From Globodera rostochiensis (lineage: Eukaryota; Nematoda; Chromadorea; Rhabditida; Heteroderidae): 64,000 bases of DNA. The stretch is from assembly GCA_018350325.1 (NCBI GenBank), contig JAEVLN010000047.1:234677-298676 (forward strand), in the 5' to 3' direction. Below are positions 1 to 12,404 of this stretch, piece by piece (position 1 is the stretch's first letter; the number at the start of each line of letters is the position of its first letter). Both the position numbers and the translations under genes were made by a program. The notes beneath the pieces were generated by a model. That model searched no databases. It saw nothing but the letters and a program-made list of their open reading frames with translations, and had not been told where the DNA came from.

Positions 1-1290
1 CAAAATTTTAGATTTTAAATAAAGCAAAATCTTTTAATACCAATCTAATCTATTTAAACGTGAAAATTTTATTAGAATCAACCAATTGGCGCAATTAGCG
101 TAAAAACCTTCAAGAGATGGGATATTTATGCTGTTATAAAAAATTATATTTATAAAAAGCTACAACAACAAATTTAAACATGAAATAACATGTTCGTATA
201 ACATAACCAACAAAGAAAAAAAAAATAAAACAAATATAAAAAAATATTTTTTGCTGCAAAATTAAATGATCTAATAGGAAATCATAAAATTATTATTTTA
301 TACTTTATCATTTTTTTTCAATAATCTGATTTTCTTAGGGTACATATGTAGTACATATCATAATGAAATAATTAATACAGTAGTCGAGTTAGAGAAAAAT
401 TTACTGAATATTTAAACTTTGCCCTTATTTTTTTGCGACAAAATGCAGAGCTACCCATTAATAAAATTAAAATTAGTAATATTTTGACTTTGTCTTTATC
501 TCAAGCATTGTTATTAAAGTGCGATCCAAGTTTAAATGTAATAGTACAAAAATTTTATGGAGTATTACAGAAATGACCAGATATGCTGGAAAATAGCAAA
601 TAGAAATAATCATAGACAATGATTTGACAGGGTGCATTTTTGATAAAATAGCCATTTTTATGACCATATTGAATTACAAAATGCAAAATTGTGGCTCTTT
701 GTTAAAATTCCAATATTTTCAACACTCAACAAATAAATTATTTTATTGTTTTTCTTAATTGTTAAATATGCATTTTCTCAAATTCGAATTTAGTGGCTAG
801 TCATTAAAGCATTGTTAATCTTTAACAATGTTTCTGAATTGAACTTTTTTATCATTTAAATAATAATGTATTTTTCATCACTTATCACACCAACATTTCA
901 AACATGCTAATTTAAAAACTAAAATATAAATTTGTAGTCCTTAGAATTTTAAATGATTATTTAAAAGCCTTTAAAATGACAATTCGTCAAAAACTATTTT
1001 GTTAAATACAGAAAATCAGAATTTTAATTATACAGCAAGACACATCTCCACAGAAACGCGCATTCTTTTTCATCTTAAAAATTAAGAGTATTTATATTGA
1101 ATATCAAAATAAAGATGGATAAAAAATCCTGTTCACCTGCTCATGAATGATCTCTGATACACTAAAAAAAGTAAAAAAGGTTAAACGAATTAGAAACAAG
1201 ATACTATTTTTTTTAAAATAAATCTAATAAAATAATAAGAATGCTAAAAACATTAAAAAAAAGATGTTGAATAAACAAAAAGACTTTTGA
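1..1290. other. A-rich gene-free block
   Basis: The plus strand is markedly richer in A than T, with many A-runs. I see no convincing coding frame or RNA gene. The only long open stretch, on the minus strand around 473-667, has the Ile/Phe/Leu-rich composition expected of random AT-rich DNA. Confidence 0.5.
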
Positions 1291-1298
1291 TCATAATT

Positions 1299-1337
1299 TA
1301 TATATAAGCAACAGAAACGCATTGTCGTCCGTCATTG
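1299..1337 (+). promoter_or_regulatory. possible TATA/initiator core promoter
   Basis: A TATATAAG box begins at 1299 and an initiator-like TCATT has its A at 1334, about 33-35 bases downstream of the TATA start. The strand composition changes locally from A-rich to T-rich just downstream (about 1310-1420). No transcript or coding exon can be tied to it. TATA-like words are frequent in AT-rich DNA, so this is weak. Confidence 0.15.
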
Positions 1338-1563
1338 ATCATCTCATTATATTCTGATTAAATATCTTATTTGGTTGTTTGTGTTTCTATCAATTACAAT
1401 CATATTTTTAGTGTTTAAAAAGCCAATTAACGGTGTAAAAACGAATTTAGCGCTGATGTTGGTCCAAGAATCAAAAATTTAATCTGGTTTGTATCAAAAG
1501 CCACCCAAATTAATAACTTTTTTATTGCTAACTTTATAATTTTAATATAAAAATTATGCTTAG

Positions 1564-1696
1564 TTAAAGAACTCCAAATTTTGGTCGTAACTTTTTAAAT
1601 ACTTATAATTTTATTAAATGAATGCACCCCGATTTAAAGAACTCCAAATTTTGGTCGTAATTTTTTAAATAATTATACTTTTATTTAATGAATGCA
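1564..1696. repeat. tandem repeat, 2 x ~63 bp at 70 bp period
   Basis: Two near-identical copies lie at 1564-1626 and 1634-1696. Each starts TTAAAGAACTCC and ends GAATGCA. They differ at only a few bases and are separated by seven bases. This looks like a local duplication of non-coding sequence. Confidence 0.85.
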
Positions 1697-2152
1697 AAGA
1701 TAAGGTTTGTTTGGGTCAGAACACGGCCTATGAAAAAATGTAAATAATCAATTATATCTAAAAACCCATAATTCAAGAAATTTAGTGATTGAAGTTAAAT
1801 ATATAAAAAACATAGACAACTGCCAAAAAAGCGGCTGGCGAATCGCGCCTATGTGTGAAAAAAACAACGAAACCAACGCATATAATCAAATCAGACAAAA
1901 ATATTTCATAGATTGCCCTTCTAGTCCTAACATTTATTTATAATGTCTAATTTTAAAGTTACAGATTGAATTTAACGCCACAGCCTGATGGATGTAGGGT
2001 AACTGCAGCTAATTTGTAAAAAATGTAATTTATGAATTTTAAAAGCCTAAGTAAAGCTTTACTAATACCAAGAAATTTAATTTAAAAAAAATGATTATAC
2101 TAAATTTATCGACCTGCAACAAAAAACATTGTTTATGAAACAAAAACAATAA

Positions 2153-2350
2153 TAACTATTCAATTAAGAAAATCGCTGCAATTTGCTGTATTCAATAAAT
2201 AATTTCCTTAAATTTTCTAACCAATTTAAAAAGAAAAAATCTAACTTTTTTTAATAGTTAAGAAATAAATGATTAATTTTGATGTTTTATGGCCTAAGTA
2301 GCTAACTGATTTATTAACATTTTGATAGACGTAAAACTATTTGGGCTTTT
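2153..2350 (-). repeat. dispersed repeat family A, copy 1 (minus orientation)
   Basis: The reverse complement aligns over about 200 bp with 22292-22527, sharing blocks such as ACGTCTATCAAAATGTTAAT and GCAAATTGCAGCGATTTTC with small indels between. Neither copy contains a credible ORF. The level of divergence suggests an old interspersed element. It lies in an A-rich block, while its inverted partner lies in a T-rich block. Confidence 0.8.
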
Positions 2351-2441
2351 AAGTACCCTGTTTAATTCTTTATTCATGTCAAATGTTATACATAATTTAT
2401 GTCGTAGTGGCAAAAAAACCTAAAATATATTTTTATAAATC

Positions 2442-3079
2442 ATTTTAAAATTAATTAATCCGGTTTTGTGCATAGAAATAATATTGTATATTAAAAAATG
2501 AAATAGAAAACTATTAAACATGTTTAAAAACTAAAAGTGCAAAATGTAAATAATTATATGTTCATAAAACCAATTCAATAAATTTTACAGTCAGTCGCAC
2601 CGACAAATAATAATTATTATTTGCTTAATATAAGATATAATAAAGTCGATTTCGTTAATATCTACCAAATTAAACATTATGCGTTTATAGTGGCAAATAA
2701 GCAAACCTAAGGTATTCTTAAATACTTGAAAATAAAAAAAAAACAAAATTTGATGACCCTATAATGTAAAATAATTAAATTTCCGTTTGTTTATTGGTAT
2801 AAAATAAAAAATAAATTTAAGCAACAAACAAAATATAAATTAATTCTCTAGACATAATATGATATAAAATAATCTTCAATATAAACATTACCAAGCACAA
2901 ATACACAATTTAAAAGAATTGGTGAATTTTCAATGAAATTCAACTAAAACACCCAAAAATTAAATGATCCTTAATTTGGAGGTTGCATACATCCGTAGCG
3001 AAGAAGAAGAACAAATCCACACATTCGTGGAAATTTTTAAAAATCTCAACAAATAAATATAACAAATTAATTTTTAATA
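2442..3079 (+). repeat. dispersed repeat family B, copy 1 (longest)
   Basis: This is the fullest of three copies. The others are 50371-50659 (inverted) and 52561-52970 (same direction). Landmarks are ACAGTCAGTCGCACCGAC near 2588, TTTCCGTTTGTTTATTGGTA near 2780, GGAGGTTGCATACATCCGTA near 2980 and a terminal AACAAATTAATTTTT. Relative to this copy, the 52.6 kb copy lacks an internal stretch of about 105 bp around 2650-2750 and another around 2880-2975. I see no ORF, so it is probably a non-autonomous or truncated mobile element of unknown class. Confidence 0.8.
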
Positions 3080-3698
3080 TAGAATAAAATTAAAAACACA
3101 TATAATTTATTCGCATAATATTTTTGAATCAAGATTTAGATAATTAAATTTTAATATGTTTTAATAATTTAATCCAAATTAAGTGCTCAAAAATTTATCG
3201 CTCTATTGTTTAAATAAAGTTACAAATTTTGAACAAAATCGCAAAATTAAAAGTAATATTTAATTATAAGTTAAGACAAAATGATTTACATTTTTGCCTT
3301 CATGATATCACAAAATGTCAATAATTCAAAGTGCGCATTGTTTGTGTCTTAAACCAACCAAATAAAAATGATAGGGTGCCTAGTATTAATAGGTTTTTTA
3401 TTTGATATTTTGTTCCTATTTTCATATTCATTTTGTTTTTGTCTTTAATAGTTTTCGACAGCTGAATATTCAACCATTCAAAAAAATTATTCCTATGACT
3501 TTTCTTTGCCGGAATAAATTTAACTACTTCTGGTTGTAAAATTTAAACTCATGGGCATACGATTAATAAATTTCATTTGTTTAATGTTTAGCTCAATTTC
3601 AGTGAAAAACTAAATAATAGTAAACCATATTGTTTTTTTGAAAATTTGTTTATATTTTATTGTTAATTTTAAAAAAAAATTATCTAATACAATACAAA
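3080..3698. other. gene-free stretch; A-rich to T-rich switch near 3350
   Basis: A-rich to about 3330, then T-rich to about 3690. I see no gene, RNA or repeat in it. Confidence 0.45.
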
Positions 3699-3726
3699 CA
3701 TTTATTACAATAAATGATATTGATGC

Positions 3727-3813
3727 ATGGATTTGGATACAGAAGCACTAGCAGAACAAGCCCATCACGAATTACAAAGTGGAACTCAAGCAAAAGACAA
3801 TCGCCGAGAATAA
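3727..3813 (+). other. 28-codon ORF in duplicated segment
   Basis: The ORF reads MDLDTEALAEQAHHEL near its start and ends in DNRRE before TAA. Its acidic/polar composition is unlike the Phe/Ile/Asn-rich translations of the background. An in-frame TGA lies two codons upstream of the ATG, so it is either a complete micro-ORF or part of a relic exon. It is identical in the second copy (7338-7424), which recent duplication explains without selection. No family is recognised. Confidence 0.15.
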
Positions 3814-3917
3814 AAAATTGTTTTTTAATAATTTTATGTCATTTTTTATTTCATTATAACATTAAGCTTGGGTTAAATTTTATAAAAAAGGCAAATCATT
3901 TATGAATCCGTTACAAC

Positions 3918-4085
3918 TAGAGACCGGCCAGAAGGTTCGGCCGGTACTATTCGGTAAAGTACCGAAAAAGTTCAAAAAGATTCGGTCGGTACTTTTCGGG
4001 AAAGTACAAGTACCGAAAAGTACCCAAAAAAATTGTTGGTACTTTTTCGGTTTTCGGTACCAAAATTTTTTAACTAAACTCGTTT
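3918..4085 (+). repeat. CGGTAC-word self-complementary element
   Basis: It opens with TAGAGACCGG and then cycles through GGTTCGG, CGGTACT, AAGTACCG and TACCGAAAAGTACC on both strands, giving many imperfect inverted repeats. Translation gives a roughly 16-residue repeat (VLFGKV), which is a shadow of the DNA repeat and not a gene. The same TAGAGACCGG head opens the CTCGAGA element at 14393. Its second copy is at about 7529-7696. Confidence 0.75.
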
Positions 4086-4806
4086 ATTTTAAAATTGTTG
4101 ACGCCTGAGATATCGAAAATCAATTAAAAAATTCCAAAATAATTAAAATAATAATTACTTTCGTTACTTATGTAAAGATAACTGATGATAAAACATAGGA
4201 ATTTTTTACAAAGGAATTAATATTAAGTCTTATTCAAGATGCATCTAATATGCTTAACTCAAGCAATTATATTACTACCTGTACGTACAAAAGTAAATAA
4301 AATTTACATAATTATTTGGCTTATTAAACGTTTAAGAATATCTTGAAGCCTAAAGAATGCTTTTGTGGGAAGGACACAAAAAACACATCAAGCCTTATTA
4401 CCCAAAGCAACAGGTATGCATACATTATAAAAATTATAAATCCATAAATGTAAAGAATGTATCTTTGAGGATTCATAAAAATGTTTGATAGTTCAAAATA
4501 TATTGGATTTTAAAAATAATTAGAAAATTTTCAATATTATTTAATGGAAATGTTGTAAAAACTTTTAAATAGTACAGGATTACCGCATCTCTAATAATAA
4601 TTAACGAGTAAAAATTCAAAAAAATTACTATGAATATTTTAAATATAAAGAAATTTACTTTCAAAGTTCCTTTTGTATGAAATTAACATAAAATAAAGTA
4701 AACATAAATTCATACGCCTGATGATGTCATTTATTTTTCTTAGTAAATAGATAAATTTATCAGATCATTATTAAAATGGTTTAACAACAATGTCTTAACA
4801 ATTTTC

Positions 4807-6190
4807 TTAGAATAAATTATTTAATTAAAAAATAAAGATCCAAAAAGACGCGGTGGCGTTAATTGTCTAACTCCGAACCAAAAATCAAATTTTAAAAAAA
4901 TGTTTCAAGACAACGGTCGTCGTGAACGGCGACGAGAAGGACTCACGACCAGCCTAACGCACAAGCAGATGACAAGGGGAGAAATGCGGGCCCTTCTGTG
5001 CGTCCAAATGGGTGGACGAGTGGCGTTTAACGGACGCAGCGTCAAATTTTAATTTGAACTCACAGACTTAATAAATCTATTAAGAATTAAACAACTAACA
5101 AAACAATACAAATAAATTTATATGTAGACAAATATAACCTTTTATCAAATTTTTTTAGCTTTATACTTACTGAAATTTTGAAAACATAATTGTTAACTTC
5201 AAATAAAAATACACCCAACAAACAGCAAAAGTTGTAAAAAACCATTCTTTTGATAACGTAAAGCAACATACTAATTTAATAATCACAAACCGAATCGCTG
5301 CATGTTTTGCCTTTTTTCTTAAAATAATTTAAATGATCAATAGAAGATATTTAACTAATGTAGGCAAAAATGCTAATATGTTTTAACATATTATTAATAT
5401 AAATAAAAATAAAATTATTAAAACGCCAAATTTCTACAAACAGTTTAAAAATTTAAAAAAACTTTAAATGTTTACTTAACAATCAATTTTTAAACTTTTT
5501 AAAAAAATTTGTTAAATTAAATAAAATTTTAAACATTATGCGCAATAAAGTTTGTTGTGTATTAATAATGTTATTATTAAAACCTTATTATAAAATATTT
5601 TATTAATATATTCGAGCATCAGCTTCCATTCTTTTATGTGAATAAAACTTTTCAGTTCAAGGAAACATAAAAAAACATTAACCTAGATGATTAATTTAAA
5701 ATTAATTATTTTATACTAAAAAAAATTAAAATTGACTAAAAATATTAAATCATGAAACAATATAGAAAAATTTTATAAGCAAAGTAACAATAAAATTCAT
5801 ATATGTTTACATAACATTTGTAAATTAAATAAACAAATTTAATACTTGAGAAATAAATAAATATTCTTAATGGAAAAACAAATATCATAATATAATGTCT
5901 CATCAATTTAATAATTGTTCGTCTTAAACTATAGAAAAAATGAATTTAATTATTTTTAAAAAAATATAAATTACATAAAATATTAAAATTGAATTTGATA
6001 ATTACAAATAGTTTCAGAGAACAACAAAGTAAAATTATTGAAATATTGAGCAAATAGTAAAATATTTAAATGATTAAAAACAGTAATCACTCATAATGCC
6101 AACAGTTTAAAAAATGTGTGTAAACTTTTAGAAGTTGGCAAAAAAATAAATAAAAATATCCAAATAAAAAAATAACAAGCCTTTTAACTT
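4807..6190. other. A-rich block with one GC-rich island
   Basis: Apart from the GC-rich island at 4905-5045, annotated separately, this is A-rich DNA dominated by AAAT/TTAA words. The minus-strand open stretch at 5087-5269 has background composition and is not called. Confidence 0.45.
4900..5052 (+). other. GC-rich island with 50-codon ORF
   Basis: About 140 bp of strongly GC-rich sequence sits abruptly in AT-rich DNA. An ATG at 4900 opens 50 codons to TAA at 5050-5052. The product is Arg-rich at its start (NGRRERRRE) and has GC-ending codons. A minus-strand frame is also open for about 30 codons, so openness alone is weak evidence. It could be an exon, a relic exon or a fragment of a foreign or mobile sequence. 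The island includes the palindrome GGGCCC. Confidence 0.2.
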
Positions 6191-6198
6191 TTATTTAA

Positions 6199-6354
6199 AT
6201 TATTCTAAAAAATATAGGAAAAATTTTATCACTGCCTCCACAGTTCGAAAAACGTTGGATTGTGCCAGAACGCTACCATGCTCAAAGGCGAAAAACAATT
6301 TACATGAAAAAACATACTTTTATAAGCCTAACGGGGATAAAACAACCTAATTGA
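6199..6354 (+). other. possible exon or relic coding fragment
   Basis: The frame is open for 51 codons and ends in TGA at 6352-6354. Its middle reads LPPQFEKRWIVPERYHAQRR, a balanced, protein-like composition. A good 3' splice acceptor, TCACTGCCTCCACAG, ends at about 6244 inside the frame, so the exon could start there. The opposite strand also has an open stretch (MVAFWHNPTFFELWRQ). No family is recognised and the strand is uncertain. Confidence 0.15.
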
Positions 6355-7309
6355 ATATCAACAACACTGCCTGAACTGTTTACTTTTTCCTTACAAACAA
6401 ATTTAAGTCCTTTATACATTAAATTACCAAAAAAATTCAACTTAAATAATACAATATAAAATATTTAAAAACTTTTAAGGTGTGAAAATAGATGAAAATT
6501 CCTGGTTTTTGCAAATTCAAGCATTGATTTATTTTTCAAATGCATACGGAGATAGCGACCCAAAATAAAAAATATAAATTAACTAAATTAAAATAATAAT
6601 ATAATAAAATGTATATGCAAATCAATCAAAAGCGATGTCGATAAAATTCAAAATGTTAAAATATAAGTTGGGTCTGAAGCAGTGAAAAACACTAAATTTT
6701 TTTCGCTGGGGTTCATGTAAAAATCTCATATCTGTGAACGATTTATACCTCTTTTAATAAAATTCACGCACATAGATTTTACAAACGGTTAAAGATTAAT
6801 AAAAACCCATTATAAATCAAATCAGTTTTCTGACATTTTTAGCGTTTTAAAAAATTATTTAAAATTTCTATTATAAATCTTGCTTTTAAGTATCGACTTA
6901 TAAATTATATTTAAATTTCATAATATTTCATTTTTATTCAAGCCATGATGAAACCAGTACTTTGCACATCATTTCTCGTCCTGGTGTGTTGCATTTTTTA
7001 CAACTTTTGCAATTCTGACCGTTGTATTGCTTCATTTTCAATTAATAGCCATAATCTCGCATCATAGTTACTTAATAACTAAGGGATCATGGTTGACTTT
7101 CTTTTGGATTTTGTGTTAATTATATAACTAATAAAGGTTTAATTTTAATTCAATTTTATTAATTAGCGATTGATTCTCTGTTTTCGATTATTTTGTTTAT
7201 TTCATTGGTACCAATCAGCAAACTTTCTTGTTATTTGACTATATAAATTATTTTTGCCTATGTTTTTGTTCTCAATAGTTTTGACTTGTGTTCATTTTGC
7301 TAAATTTAT
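6355..7309. other. gene-free stretch; A-rich then T-rich from ~6820
   Basis: A-rich sequence gives way to T-rich sequence at about 6820 and runs to the start of the second duplication copy. I see no gene or RNA. Confidence 0.45.
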
Positions 7310-8440
7310 CATTTATTACAATAAATGATATTGATGCATGGATTTGGATACAGAAGCACTAGCAGAACAAGCCCATCACGAATTACAAAGTGGAACTCAA
7401 GCAAAAGACAATCGCCGAGAATAAAAAATTGTTTTTTAATAATTTTATGTCATTTTTTATTTCATTATAACATTAAGCTTGGGTTAAATTTTATAAAAAA
7501 GGCAAATCATTTATGAATCCGTTACAACTAGAGACCGGCCAGAAGGTTCGGCCGGTACTATTCGGTAAAGTACCGAAAAAGTTCAAAAAGATTCGGTCGG
7601 TACTTTTCGGGAAAGTACAAGTACCGAAAAGTACCCAAAAAAATTGTTGGTACTTTTTCGGTTTTCGGTACCAAAATTTTTTAACTAAACTCGTTTATTT
7701 TAAAATTGTTGACGCCTGAGATATCGAAAATCAATTAAAAAATTCCGAGATAATTAAAATAATAATTGCTTTCGTTACTTATGTAAAGATAACTGATGAT
7801 AAAACATAGGAATTTTTTACAAAGGGATTAATATTAAGTCTTATTCAAGATGCATCTAATATGCTTAACTCAAGCAAATATAAAATGTACAGCTAATATT
7901 ACATTACTACCTGTACGTACAAAAGTAAATAAAATTTACATAATTATTTGGCTTATTAAACGTTTAAGGATATCTTGAAGCCTAAAGAATGCTTATGTGG
8001 GAAGGACACAAAAAACACATCAAGCCTTATTACCCAAAGCAACAGGTATGCATACATTATAAAAATTATAAATCCATAATTGTAAAGAATGTATCTTTGA
8101 GGATTCATAAAAATATTTGATAGTTCAAAATATATTGGATTTTAAAAATAATTAAAAAATTTTAAATATTATATAATGGAAATGTTGTAAATAACTTTTA
8201 AATAGTACAGGATTACCGCATCTCTAATAATAATTAACGAGTAAAAATTCAAAAAAATTACTAATGAATATTTTAAATATAAAGAAATTTACTTTCAAAG
8301 TTCCTTTTGTATGAAATTAACATAAAATAAAGTAAACATAAATTCATACGCCTGATGATGTCATTTATTTTTCTTAGTAAATAGATAAATTTATCAGATC
8401 ATTATTAAAATGGTTTAACAACAATGTCTTAACAATTTTC
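7310..8440 (+). repeat. segmental duplication, copy 2 (1131 bp)
   Basis: This is the partner of 3699-4806 at a constant offset of 3611 bp up to the internal indel. Here the left edge completes a perfect dyad, ATCATTTATT/AATAAATGAT, around ACA, which is only partial in copy 1. It carries the same 28-codon ORF (7338-7424) and CGGTAC-word element. No clear target-site duplication is visible at either edge. Confidence 0.95.
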
Positions 8441-9640
8441 ATAAAGATGGCGACCACAAATGATAATGAGGGCTGTATATTCATTATATTTGTTAAATAC
8501 AACCGTATCACTAAGCTAAGTTGACCTAATGCACGGCGAAATCTTACTAAAAAAGTTAAATTTAAAAAGGACAAACGCCGCTCATGGCTAATGCTTACAA
8601 TTAATACTGACTAACATGCTACTGAATCAATGTAAAATAACAGTAAGTGTTGCTACTTTCATTATGTTTTGCTCTAGCCGGATTTTATTAAATAAAACAG
8701 TCCATTGGTTCAACTTTTTAAAGTTGTTTTCAGTAACTCTTTGTTTTTTGTTTACGATAAGATTTACTTAAATAATTAGTTTGCATTTTTAAACCAAGTC
8801 AATTATGTTTATGCAATCCACTTATATCAAATTAACACTATAATTATTTCGCGCTGAAAAAATAATATAAAACTATAAAATAAGAATTAAAAAAATAACT
8901 GTAAAAATTAAGGTACCTATTTAAGAACATAATGAAATAAAAGAAATGCAATAAGCAATGCCGGACGGCGAGTGCTGGATGCCGGTGTTCGTGGAGTAAC
9001 AAGTAAGAAGCGACGACGCAGGACAACAGCACGCTGCGCAGCACCACACAACTCCAATACCGATGACAGCAACTCACAAACCCACCGGATAGCTTTCGTT
9101 TTATTTTTAATTTTAATTTACAATTATTAAAATTTACGCTTAAGACAATATGCAGAATAAAGAAGATTTTTTAAATTACAAATAAACATTCATTATCGAA
9201 TAAGCAAGTGATTCAAATTAATTATACATAAATAAAACCAACTCTAAGATAAATATTTTAATAGGAATTGGTTACCAAAGAGAATACTTTTGATAAAAAA
9301 CACTTGTTTCAATAATTAAACCCTTTAAAATATATTACAAAAGGCAATTAAAAAAGTACACTTAAAGCTTAATAAAAATATTTTACCAATGTTCCATAAA
9401 TATGTCTATAATTTATTATTTTGAATTAACGTGCTTACATAAAAATGTTTGTTTTTTATATCTCCATCCTGAGCTTTATTTTTCTTTTGTGAAAAAATGT
9501 TATTTTTTTATCCGTAATATTTATGTAACCGTGATTAAGGCCTCCAGACATGACAGAGTTAATTATAAATTTGTGTTGCTTTTATGTTGTAAATTTTTTA
9601 AATCATAACAATTTTCGTTTACTTTGTTATGAGGTGCCAT
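8441..9640. other. mixed block with a GC-rich island at 8955-9085
   Basis: Short A-rich and T-rich stretches alternate here. The island at 8955-9085 contains a 13-codon ORF (MPDGECWMPVFVE) followed in the same frame by 30 more codons after one stop. A donor-like CAAGTAAGAAG lies at 9000. This could be a decayed exon, but no family is recognised. The open minus-strand frame across it (8844-9077) becomes background-like outside the island. Confidence 0.3.
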
Positions 9641-10352
9641 ACCTTACACATAACTAAATACATACATTTAAACACAATAAATGCATGGGCAAATTAAAAA
9701 TCAAAAGATATAATATAAAAAATAAAAACTGTTACATGAGTGCAAGACCTTGACAAATAAGTTTATTCCAACATTTAATTTCATTAAAAAAATGCTCTAT
9801 GCCAATAATAAAAAAGATAAAATTAAAGATTATATAAGTGTCAGTAACGATAATTAAAAAAATTTTGGAAAAATACGAGCAAATAGTGTTTTATAGATAT
9901 TATGTGATATAATTTATTGCATGGTTATTCGAAACTTATAAATATTCAACTGGTGAAAAATCGCTCTTTTTATATGGTCAGGTCTTTAATCTGAAGCTTC
10001 AAGCTTGATTTAAGATAGACAAAGCTCATTTGAGGCAGTGTGTTTTCTTAGATTAAAATAAATTAACAAAACTATACTATTTTAGATTTTCATATTTTTG
10101 GAATTTGTATGAGCTTAAAAAGTTTAAATTACCGGAATTGTCTAAATTATAAAAGCACAATTAAACTATAACTAAATGTATGGTGTAAATTCATGAATGA
10201 AATGATCATAAATTTGTTGGGATGAATAAAAAAATTGTTGCAAGAGAATCGGTGGCCAAAAAAAAAAAACGATCGGCAATCAAGATTAGTTATTTAAAAA
10301 TAATTTCATTTGATTAAAAAAATAATAATTACAAATCAAAAAAATCAATAAA
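9641..10352. other. A-rich gene-free stretch
   Basis: A-rich DNA with no recognisable gene, RNA or repeat. The duplicated word AAGCTTCAAGCTT near 10000 is the only local feature. Confidence 0.4.
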
Positions 10353-10490
10353 TGTTTTAAAGTCAATTTATTTGCCACAATTTATGTTTTTCTGTTTAAC
10401 CGTTTTTGATGTTTAAATAATATACAATATTTAAATAAGCAACCTCGTGATTCAATTTTTTTATACAAAGTTGTTATAATTGAATAATTT
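10353..10490 (+). repeat. direct repeat, copy 1 (~138 bp)
   Basis: It matches 12275-12404 with a few substitutions and one small indel, sharing TTTTAAAGTCAATTTATTTG and TATACAAAGTTGTTATAATT. The spacing is 1.9 kb. There is no ORF. Confidence 0.85.
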
Positions 10491-10690
10491 TTCATTATCC
10501 ACAGATTAAATCTAAAACAGCTTAAGATATAATAACATTTTATTAAATTTGTTAAAATATATAATTATCTTAAATATAAATAAATATTAATAATGCTAAA
10601 AATCAATACATATAAAAAGTACTTATAAACAACTCCTGGATAAGGCTAAATGGTAAAAAACTTGATTTGGTTCTCAATTTTTAAAAATGA

Positions 10691-10807
10691 ATAATTTATA
10701 AAAAATTATTTGCAATTCGTTTCTGCGATGATCGAGCTGAAAGGAACTTTCTTCTCATGACTTGGCACAACTACGGAAAAATGCATTCTTACAAAAAAAA
10801 AGCGTAA
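10691..10807 (+). other. possible exon or relic coding fragment
   Basis: The frame is open for 38 codons to TAA at 10805-10807, over a short GC-richer island (10720-10790). It includes FCDDRAERNFLLMTWHNYGK, which is protein-like and charged. The two other plus frames contain stops across the island. There is no initiating ATG upstream, so if real it would be an internal or terminal exon. The family is unknown. Confidence 0.15.
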
Positions 10808-11774
10808 AATAAAAAGCAAAACTAAAATTTGAAAATATTAATATGTATCTAAATTTAAAAAAAGAACACCTTTGACAACCAATTAAATGCTTTAAACCAA
10901 ATTAAAATTTTTATTTTAAAAATTTTATTAGTGTTGGACTTTGGTATATGATAAATAAACATTTGTCTGATAAAATATTAAATGATTTATAAACTGAATA
11001 CACATAAAGCTTGTTCGTTATAAAAATTTCTTCAAACTTTTTAGCCGATATAACGCAATTGCACTAAATGGATTGGTTTTATTGGGCTTGAGTTTTTAAT
11101 TCAGTTCAACTAAACAAATAAATAATAAAACTAAAAAGCATTAAAATATATTTATTTTAAATAAAGCTTATAAGTAGAAAAGGACGAAAACTCACCACAT
11201 AATGTTACCAATAATAATGAAACGTAAGAAAATAAATGTTAAAATGAGTTATTTTTTAAATAAAAATACACTAATAAGATTACTGCGCTGTACGTTGCAA
11301 GACCCAAATTTGTATTAAAATAAATTTAACTATACAATGTCATTAAAAAAAAATTATTCTAAAAATCAGTATTCAATATTATGCAACTCAAGCATAGAAT
11401 TATTATTTCCAGAATTAATTAGGCCAATTAATTTAAAGATTAGATCAACAAAAGAACAAATGGAAAAAGAATTAAAAAAGTAAATAATGACAATAATAAC
11501 TAAAAAAATATAATAAAAAATAAATAAATAAATCTCCAAAAACATTCTTGAAACCCCCGATGTTGTTTGTCGAAAACGAGAAGCATTAAAATTCTTTAAA
11601 CTAAAAACTAAAAAGAAAAAAGAATTAAATAATCATTTATTAGAATTACATAATACAGTTCAAATAAGATACAACAAAATAAAATATTCAAAATTTTTTA
11701 CAATACTATAAGTAAACTTATTCTTAAAATAAAAAAACCGAACATTGTTTTTGGAAAGAAACTTCTAAAAATCA
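10808..11774. other. A-rich gene-free stretch
   Basis: A-rich sequence. Nothing recognised in it. Confidence 0.4.
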
Positions 11775-11827
11775 ATGAGTAATAGCTTGAAAACTTCGTC
11801 GAACAAGCTCCAACGCGAAATCAATGG
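11775..11827 (+). other. candidate first coding exon with strong splice donor
   Basis: ATG at 11775 opens MSNSLKTSSNKLQREIN, then a split Gly codon, directly followed by GGGTAAGTA with the donor GT at 11828. An in-frame TAA lies just upstream, so this ATG would be the start. The exon is much less AT-rich than its flanks. It ends in phase 2. The next plus-strand candidate exon (12958) opens in phase 0, so the two cannot join directly unless another exon intervenes. GTAAGT words are expected by chance in AT-rich DNA, so support is modest. Confidence 0.22.
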
Positions 11828-12274
11828 GTAAGTACGATTAAAAATAAATAAATAAATTCAGCTTCAATATATTACCCCTCAATCGTTTAAGAAATAGAAC
11901 AATGAAGGACTGTATTTTTGAAAATAACTTTAATATTATAATCATAACATAACCTTTAAGAAAAAAAGTTTTATATTACACCAAAACCGTTAATCAATTT
12001 TAAAAAATCACTAATAATCCATCCTAGCTAATTTTGAAAAACATAATATTTTATAGAATAACATAAACTTTCACAATATTTGTAAAATTTAAAATCAAAA
12101 CAAAAATTTTGACTTAAATCAAAGCAAAGAATACAAAAAAATTTCCTTTAAATTCAGTATAAGTGCTACTCTAAAAGTGCCTTGTGAAAGGATTTGAAAA
12201 GATGAAAAGAAAATTTGGCATTTTGAACATTACATAACAAAAAGATTGAGCTAATGTTCGCATTTCCTGCCATT

Positions 12275-12404
12275 TGTTTTAAAGTCAATTTATTTGCGAC
12301 AATTTATGTTTTTCTGTTTAACCGTTTTTGATGTTTAAAAAATATACAATATTTAAATAATCAACATTGTTTTTTTATACAAAGTTGTTATAATTGAATA
12401 ATTT
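12275..12404 (+). repeat. direct repeat, copy 2 (~130 bp)
   Basis: This is the partner of 10353-10490. It ends near the point where the plus strand changes from A-rich to T-rich (about 12390). Confidence 0.85.

Larger units (their letters stand above)
3699..4806 (+). repeat. segmental duplication, copy 1 (1108 bp)
   Basis: It matches 7310-8440 almost base for base. The copies differ by scattered substitutions (for example near 4130) and by a ~27 bp indel near 4265/7877, where the second copy is longer. Both begin at a TTTATTACAATAAATGAT palindromic word and end after TTAACAATTTTC, outside which they are unrelated. The low divergence implies a recent duplication or transposition. It carries the CGGTAC-word element and a short ORF annotated separately. 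Confidence 0.95.

Noticed and set aside
3902..4108. Plus-strand frame over the CGGTAC element (and its copy at 7513-7719)
   Set aside because: The peptide repeat VLFGKV is a direct shadow of the DNA word repeat. It is duplicated only because the segment is duplicated.
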